Shown: piece by piece, positions 59,798-64,000 of the stretch | Numbering within the stretch: position 1 is the first letter of the stretch | Layout: each line of letters begins with the position of its first letter | NCBI GenBank assembly: GCA_002429385.1 | Contig: DIZL01000032.1 | Coordinates: 25,708 to 89,707 of the forward strand | DNA from: Prolixibacteraceae bacterium UBA6029 | GTDB lineage: Bacteria > Bacteroidota > Bacteroidia > Bacteroidales > Prolixibacteraceae | Length of the DNA stretch: 64,000 nucleotides | Direction: 5' to 3' | The notes under the pieces: generated by a model | Seen by the model: the letters and a program-made list of their open reading frames with translations, nothing else | Database searches by the model: none | What the model was told of the DNA's origin: nothing | Made by a program: the position numbers and the translations under genes

Positions 59798-62724
59798 TAC
59801 ATTAGTTTATTAGTTGTTATAATAATCATCCCAGCCGGCATATTCAGGCTGTTTAGCAATATACTAACCGACCAATCAACATCGAATATCGTATTGGTGG
59901 CTGATAATACCTGCATTTTAAATTTGCCGTCCTTCATCTCATTCATCAAATTAGTCATTTCTTTTTGTGCCTCTCCCCTGTTTAGTTCAGGAATAAACAA
60001 CTGAAAATAATCCCGATTGATTACTTCTTTTCTTTTTTTCCCGAAAAACCGTTCCGCTTCAGAATTAAATTCCAGTATTTTCATGTCAGCAGACAATTTA
60101 ATAATTACATCTGACGATGAATTGAACAGCAAACTATGTACCTGATTTTTTTCCTTTAGTTCAACCTCTAGTTGCTTCAGATCAGAAGTATTGATAAACG
60201 TGATTACAAGGCCATCTATCCGGTCATCAAAGGTACGGTAGGGCATTATTCTTGTCGAAAACCATCGTCCGTCAGTGGTAGGAATTTGTTTCTCCAGGAA
60301 TACAAGAGTCCTTAAAACTTCGTGTGAATCCTCAACCAATTCAGGGTAAATAAGACTCGAAACCTGGTCGGTAAATGGCCTGCCGATGTCGCTCTTGATT
60401 AGCTTGAATATTTTAGTGGCCTGATTAGTATACCGTCTTATATTTAAATCCTTGTCCAGAAATAAAGTAGCAATATCGGTGCTGTTGAGCAGGTTTTTCA
60501 TATCATTGTTAACCCTGGAAAACTCATCAACTTTCGATTGCAATTCAGCGTTTACCGTTTTGAGTTCTTCATTCAGGCTCTGCATTTCTTCTTTCGAAGT
60601 CGTAAGCTCTTCATTGGTTGATTGAAGTTCCTCATTGGTCGACTGCAGTTCCTCGTTAGTCGATTTCAGTTCTTCCTGCGAGGTCTGCATTTCTTCAAGC
60701 GTACTCTGCATCTCTTCACGCATATTCTGTAACTCTCGCTCCATCTCCGATTGCTTAATACTTACAAAATTATTTCCTCCTTTTGCTTTAATACCTTTGA
60801 GTCCAACAATCATGGGCAAATCCGAAAAAATAATCATAACCATGCCCTTCAATGGCTCCGGATGATCAATCCATTGAATACTCATATTCAATATTTGTGT
60901 ACCACCGTTAGTGCCTACTTTCAAATCGTGCATAATCACACGTTCTTTCCTCATGATTGCCTGCCGGAAAGCTGACGGAAACTCGTTACGCAATCCTTCG
61001 CGTAACATGGCAAAAATATTCATATTAGCTTTACCTACCGCAGGTTCCAGGTATTTACCAGTTCGTCCGCTGATATAAATGATATCACCCCTTTCGTTCA
61101 CCAAAACACCCGGAGGTGAAAAACTCTGTAACAAAAGCTGATCGGCAAGGGTTTGAATATTCTGGAGTGAGGGTAAAGGGTTTTGTTTTTCAATGTTGGG
61201 TTGATAAGTCCGTGAAAATGAAGACGGAAAATCAATCAGTTCGAGTGTATCATTGGTATCCGATCGCTTGAATATTTTCAGTTTGGAATCCACCGTTGCA
61301 AAGAAGTGACCCTGTGTTCCAAGTGTTTCAGCGCTTCCAAGCACCAGATATCCATGAGGATTAATGCTGTAGTAAAACAATCCCATTAATTTTTTCTGAA
61401 GCTCTACATCCATATATATCAATAGATTACGGCATGTCAGGATATCGATTTTGGTAAAAGGCGGATGCAGGATAATATTATGCTTGGCAAAGACAACCAT
61501 TTCCCTTATTTCGGTATTGATACGAAAGCCGTCATCAGTAGTACTGAAAAAGCGGTTTAGTCTTTTTGGCGATACATTGGCAATAATGTTTGTCGGAAAC
61601 ATTCCTTTCCGGGCTGTTTCTACTGCTTCATTGTCCAGATCGGTAGCAAATATCTGTAGCGAAATGCCCGTATGCGGTCTGATTTTATCCATCGCTTCCT
61701 TAAATAAAATAGCAAGCGAATAGGCTTCTTCTCCGGTAGAACATCCTGGCACCCAGGCTCGCAAGGTCGTATTTTCCTGTTGGCTCGAAATAAGTTCTGG
61801 AATTACCGTCTCTTCCAACTTTTCCCAAACCAAGGCATCCCGAAAGAAATTGGTTACACCAATTAATAGTTCCTTGAACAGAATATCTACTTCTTTGGGG
61901 TTTTCCTGCAATAAGCGAACATATGAAGTTATTTTATCAATTTTATGGACACTCATTCGTCTTTCGATACGACGATAAACCGTATTCTTTTTATACAGCG
62001 AAAAATCGTTGCCCGTCTGGGCCCTTAAAATAATTATAATTTTCTCAAGTGAGCTTTGATCCTTAATCTCCACATCCAGGTTTAATTTGACGATCGGAAT
62101 ATGATGAAGGAAATCAATCAGCTTTCCCGGCAATTCATTGGCTGGAGCCTGAATATCGACCTGTATGGATTCGATCGCATGGCGTGGCATACTGTCGTAT
62201 TTTGCTGTGGCAGGTTCCTGAACCATCACGATACCGTTTTTTTCTTTAATGGCCCGAAGCCCTAAACTGCCATCCGAACCCATACCTGAAAGAATGACTC
62301 CGACCGCAAGGTCCTGCAAGTCATCGGCAAGTGAACAAAAAAATGAATCAATCGGAAGCCGCAGCCCTCTTACCTCCACCGGATCAAACAGGTAAAGGAC
62401 ACCCTGTAAAATGGACATAGTCTTATTGGGCGGAATGACATAGACACAATTTGGCTTAATAGTCATATGGTCTTTTACCTGGAGGACAACCATTTTCGAA
62501 ATTCGCTGAAGCAATTCAGGCAACATTCCTTTCTGTGTTGGATCCAAATGCTGGATTACCACATAGGCCATTCCGCTGTTTTCAGGCACATTGCCCAGAA
62601 ATTGTTCAAATGCCTCGAGCCCGCCAGCAGATGCACCAATACCAACTATCGGAAACAGAGCATTATGTGATTCAGAAGTCTTCACTTTTGAAGATACAGC
62701 CGATTTCAATTTCCCAGGTTTCAT
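59797..62724 (-). CDS. CheB-CheR-PAS fusion signalling protein
   Basis: 975 residues from the ATG at 62724; the 22-residue upstream extension is rejected. Order: CheB methylesterase (about 25-210; Ser in GIGASAGGLEAF, His in VIQHLDP, Asp in SGMGSDGSLG), CheR methyltransferase (about 225-480; ELLIGVTNFFRDALVWEKLE and the AdoMet loop WVPGCSTGEEAYSLA), and PAS-like segments. A long coiled coil follows, built of EELQSTNEEL repeats (about 630-710), then two more PAS domains (LLNSTDIATLFLDKDLNIRR and LFNSSSDVIIKLSADMKILE). No kinase domain. Such fusions are thought to methylate and demethylate a partner or sense redox and energy state. Confidence 0.92.
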   Translation of the reverse strand: MKPGKLKSAVSSKVKTSESHNALFPIVGIGASAGGLEAFEQFLGNVPENSGMAYVVIQHLDPTQKGMLPELLQRISKMVVLQVKDHMTIKPNCVYVIPPNKTMSILQGVLYLFDPVEVRGLRLPIDSFFCSLADDLQDLAVGVILSGMGSDGSLGLRAIKEKNGIVMVQEPATAKYDSMPRHAIESIQVDIQAPANELPGKLIDFLHHIPIVKLNLDVEIKDQSSLEKIIIILRAQTGNDFSLYKKNTVYRRIERRMSVHKIDKITSYVRLLQENPKEVDILFKELLIGVTNFFRDALVWEKLEETVIPELISSQQENTTLRAWVPGCSTGEEAYSLAILFKEAMDKIRPHTGISLQIFATDLDNEAVETARKGMFPTNIIANVSPKRLNRFFSTTDDGFRINTEIREMVVFAKHNIILHPPFTKIDILTCRNLLIYMDVELQKKLMGLFYYSINPHGYLVLGSAETLGTQGHFFATVDSKLKIFKRSDTNDTLELIDFPSSFSRTYQPNIEKQNPLPSLQNIQTLADQLLLQSFSPPGVLVNERGDIIYISGRTGKYLEPAVGKANMNIFAMLREGLRNEFPSAFRQAIMRKERVIMHDLKVGTNGGTQILNMSIQWIDHPEPLKGMVMIIFSDLPMIVGLKGIKAKGGNNFVSIKQSEMERELQNMREEMQSTLEEMQTSQEELKSTNEELQSTNEELQSTNEELTTSKEEMQSLNEELKTVNAELQSKVDEFSRVNNDMKNLLNSTDIATLFLDKDLNIRRYTNQATKIFKLIKSDIGRPFTDQVSSLIYPELVEDSHEVLRTLVFLEKQIPTTDGRWFSTRIMPYRTFDDRIDGLVITFINTSDLKQLEVELKEKNQVHSLLFNSSSDVIIKLSADMKILEFNSEAERFFGKKRKEVINRDYFQLFIPELNRGEAQKEMTNLMNEMKDGKFKMQVLSATNTIFDVDWSVSILLNSLNMPAGMIIITTNKLM

Positions 62725-62823
62725 GAGCGTTTTTATAATTATCTGTAAATATCGGAATTTAAATGAAAAGAACCTGTATATTAACCACAAACGTGTCGCA
62801 TTAAAGTCAAAGACTAAATTAAA

Positions 62824-63252
62824 CTATGGCTTTCGTTTCACCCCATCGACCAAATAGGGTGATTCACCGTGCCAGAATAAGCTGCCGTTTTTTTGCAGGT
62901 AATGAACGATTACCATTTGTCCCTGTATGGTATCCAATTGATCTGCAAGCTTCTTGTCTGTAACCGAAAAATAGAATTTTTCCGATGCAATGGCAACGTT
63001 CGAATTGCCGGTCACACTGCTAAGAATCATTTCGCCTTCATAGGTTTTAATCAGATTGCCTTTATGCGAAAATTTCTGCAACAAGCCAGCCCGATAACCA
63101 TCACTATAAGTGTAAAAATACTTCGCATAAATGAAAATAGCCGAACCAAACAGAAATAGGGTAAGAATCACAAAAAATGTCCTTCTAAACCCCCTTTTTA
63201 CGCCTGACCATTTTGAATCCGTCATCTTTGTTGTGTTTGAGTCTGATTGCAT
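62824..63252 (-). CDS. Hypothetical single-pass membrane protein
   Basis: 142 residues: a basic N-terminus, one membrane helix (about 25-47, TFFVILTLFLFGSAIFIYAK) and a periplasmic domain with YFYTYSDGYRAGLLQKFSHK GNLIKTYEGEM and KFYFSVTDKKLADQL. The family is common in Bacteroidota but has no assigned function; I do not trust enzyme names sometimes attached to it. Confidence 0.72.
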   Translation of the reverse strand: MQSDSNTTKMTDSKWSGVKRGFRRTFFVILTLFLFGSAIFIYAKYFYTYSDGYRAGLLQKFSHKGNLIKTYEGEMILSSVTGNSNVAIASEKFYFSVTDKKLADQLDTIQGQMVIVHYLQKNGSLFWHGESPYLVDGVKRKP

Positions 63253-63282
63253 GTATAGTAAAGTTTAATGATAAGATAAGAG

Positions 63283-63501
63283 TTAAATCTGCCATTTCCT
63301 CCTTGAATATAACAATCCAAGCACGAACCCAATGCCCACACTGATCAAAATCTGTACCCATTTCAGATCGTTCATATCCATCGATCGACCGTCATGCATC
63401 ATTCCTGTCATCCATGGACCGCCTCCCAATAACAAAAAGACCACTACGATTACCAACAAGACAATGACATAGGTAAGTGTTTTCCTGGATAATTGTGTCA
63501 T
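63283..63501 (-). CDS. Small two-helix membrane protein
   Basis: 72 residues with two hydrophobic helices (about 8-28 and 48-65) and a Met/His/Gly-rich loop (GGGPWMTGMMHDGRSMDMND) that could bind metal. It ends in basic residues (YSRRKWQI). Function unknown. It is AT-rich and expressed toward the left; array F lies in its upstream region. Confidence 0.68.
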   Translation of the reverse strand: MTQLSRKTLTYVIVLLVIVVVFLLLGGGPWMTGMMHDGRSMDMNDLKWVQILISVGIGFVLGLLYSRRKWQI

Positions 63502-63561
63502 AATTCTCTATTTTACTGAGGTTTATAAATTTTTATTTAATGAATATCCTTGATTTCACCT

Positions 63562-63653
63562 AAGGTCAATGGTAAGTCATTCAATTGTCATTAAGTTGTA
63601 CTGAAACGATAAATGACAATGAATGACAATGAATGACAACATCTGACTGTCCT
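63562..63653. repeat. Phased repeat array (array F)
   Basis: Right arm on the plus strand: ATGACAATGA (63612-63621), ATGACAATGA (63622-63631), ATGACAACATC (63632-63642), TGACTGTCCTG. Left arm read on the minus strand: ATGACAATTGA, ATGACTTACCA, TTGACCTTAGG. Centre near ACTGAAACGAT. The sequence AAACGATAAATGACAA is shared with array C in the opposite orientation. It lies between two minus-strand genes. Confidence 0.65.
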
Positions 63654-63695
63654 GAAGGAGCAGCCAGGTAAATAAACTGACCTCCATATATATTT

Positions 63696-63899
63696 TTATT
63701 TCTTATGACTGGACTTCAAATCCTTTAACGATTTTTTTGCCAGTTTCAAGTCAGCCTTAAACTTGGATTTCACTACTTCCCAGGCTGCTTTACTTTCTTT
63801 TTTAGATTCCTTTCTGCTCTTTTTCAAGTCAGAGATAGCATCTTCAAATTTTGTCTTGTCTTCTTTCCAGTTTTCCTTCAATAAATTTGTAACGACCAT
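63696..63899 (-). CDS. Small lysine-rich coiled-coil protein
   Basis: 67 residues from the ATG at 63899; an upstream in-frame ATG at 63923 is possible, but a TGTCTTTG resembling a -7 element (63921-63928) overlaps it. The sequence is an almost uninterrupted charged helix (KKSRKESKKESKAAWEVVKS and DLKLAKKSLKDLKSSHKK). No family recognised. Similar short Lys-rich helical proteins occur in stress loci. Confidence 0.6.
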   Translation of the reverse strand: MVVTNLLKENWKEDKTKFEDAISDLKKSRKESKKESKAAWEVVKSKFKADLKLAKKSLKDLKSSHKK

Positions 63900-64000
63900 T
63901 TTATTTGATTTGTGCCTGCCCAAAGACAGACGGGTTAAAATAATATCGGCATGAACTCTATTTCAAATTACCGCTTGTCTTCTGGATATTCCGGTAATAC

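Noticed and set aside
1..64000. tRNA, rRNA, insertion sequence or prophage genes
   Set aside because: I saw no cloverleaf, rRNA segment, transposase, integrase or phage structural motif on either strand.

Overview
The window comes from an AT-rich member of the Bacteroidota. Evidence for this: three secreted proteins end in a type IX secretion (Por) type A C-terminal domain, promoters carry the Bacteroidota -7 element TAnnTTTG, start codons lack clear Shine-Dalgarno sequences, and there are many Bacteroidota-type lipoproteins plus a TamB/TamL-type pair. Genus cannot be read from this alone; a Bacteroidales/Marinilabiliales-like organism is a guess. I see no rRNA, tRNA, CRISPR array, intact insertion sequence or phage module.

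Most of the window reads like a stress and dormancy island, with nearly all genes on the minus strand. 1-4.6 kb: a partial outer-membrane barrel, YihY, a cold-shock protein and two convergent L,D-transpeptidases. 4.6-12.6 kb: an RNB ribonuclease, an MgtA-type Mg ATPase, a plasma-membrane H+-ATPase and a DUF6600 protein with a Q/N-rich tail. 12.8-17.2 kb: a lipoprotein and three tandem type IX cargo proteins. 17.2-19 kb: gene-poor, with repeat arrays, a tiny protein ending like SSB, and a MarC-MacB chimeric wreck. 19-26.3 kb: TamL/TamB. 26.4-31.2 kb: HEAT-repeat protein, CbpM/CbpA, an ene-reductase, a lipoprotein and an alpha/beta hydrolase. 31.4-35.1 kb: a bacterioferritin followed by a type III polyketide synthase operon. 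35.2-39.1 kb: YetF, ParB-like, cupin, AI-2E-like permease, YceI. 39.2-47.5 kb: an apparent nine-gene operon for phosphoketolase metabolism (transaldolase, HAD, phosphoketolase, CheB, RpiB, small membrane protein, class I aldolase, phosphoglycerate mutase, VIT transporter). 47.6-58.5 kb: universal stress proteins, a release-factor-like protein, small envelope proteins, an M1 peptidase and an AsmA-like protein. 58.5-64 kb: an AraC-type regulator and a CheB-CheR-PAS sensor.

Two findings stand out. First, twelve genes or operons share a promoter with fixed geometry: two direct repeats ending in TGTAAC/A/T exactly 21 bp apart, then exactly 21 bp to a TAnnTTTR -7 element. One of the twelve is divergently oriented on the plus strand, which independently confirms the direction. 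The layout is that expected of an activator such as an AraC-family protein, and one is encoded in the window (58.6-59.1 kb). It ties together cell-wall cross-linking, iron storage, phenolic-lipid synthesis, YceI, cupin and universal-stress genes as one regulon.

Second, six intergenic loci (17.9-18.1, 29.96-30.08, 30.10-30.29, 36.82-36.97, 50.73-50.83 and 63.56-63.65 kb) hold the same unexplained architecture: short direct repeats kept in register at about one helical turn (11 bp; 10 or 9 bp in some), changing sequence from one small group to the next while keeping phase, and arranged as two inverted arms around a centre. I do not recognise this as a named element.
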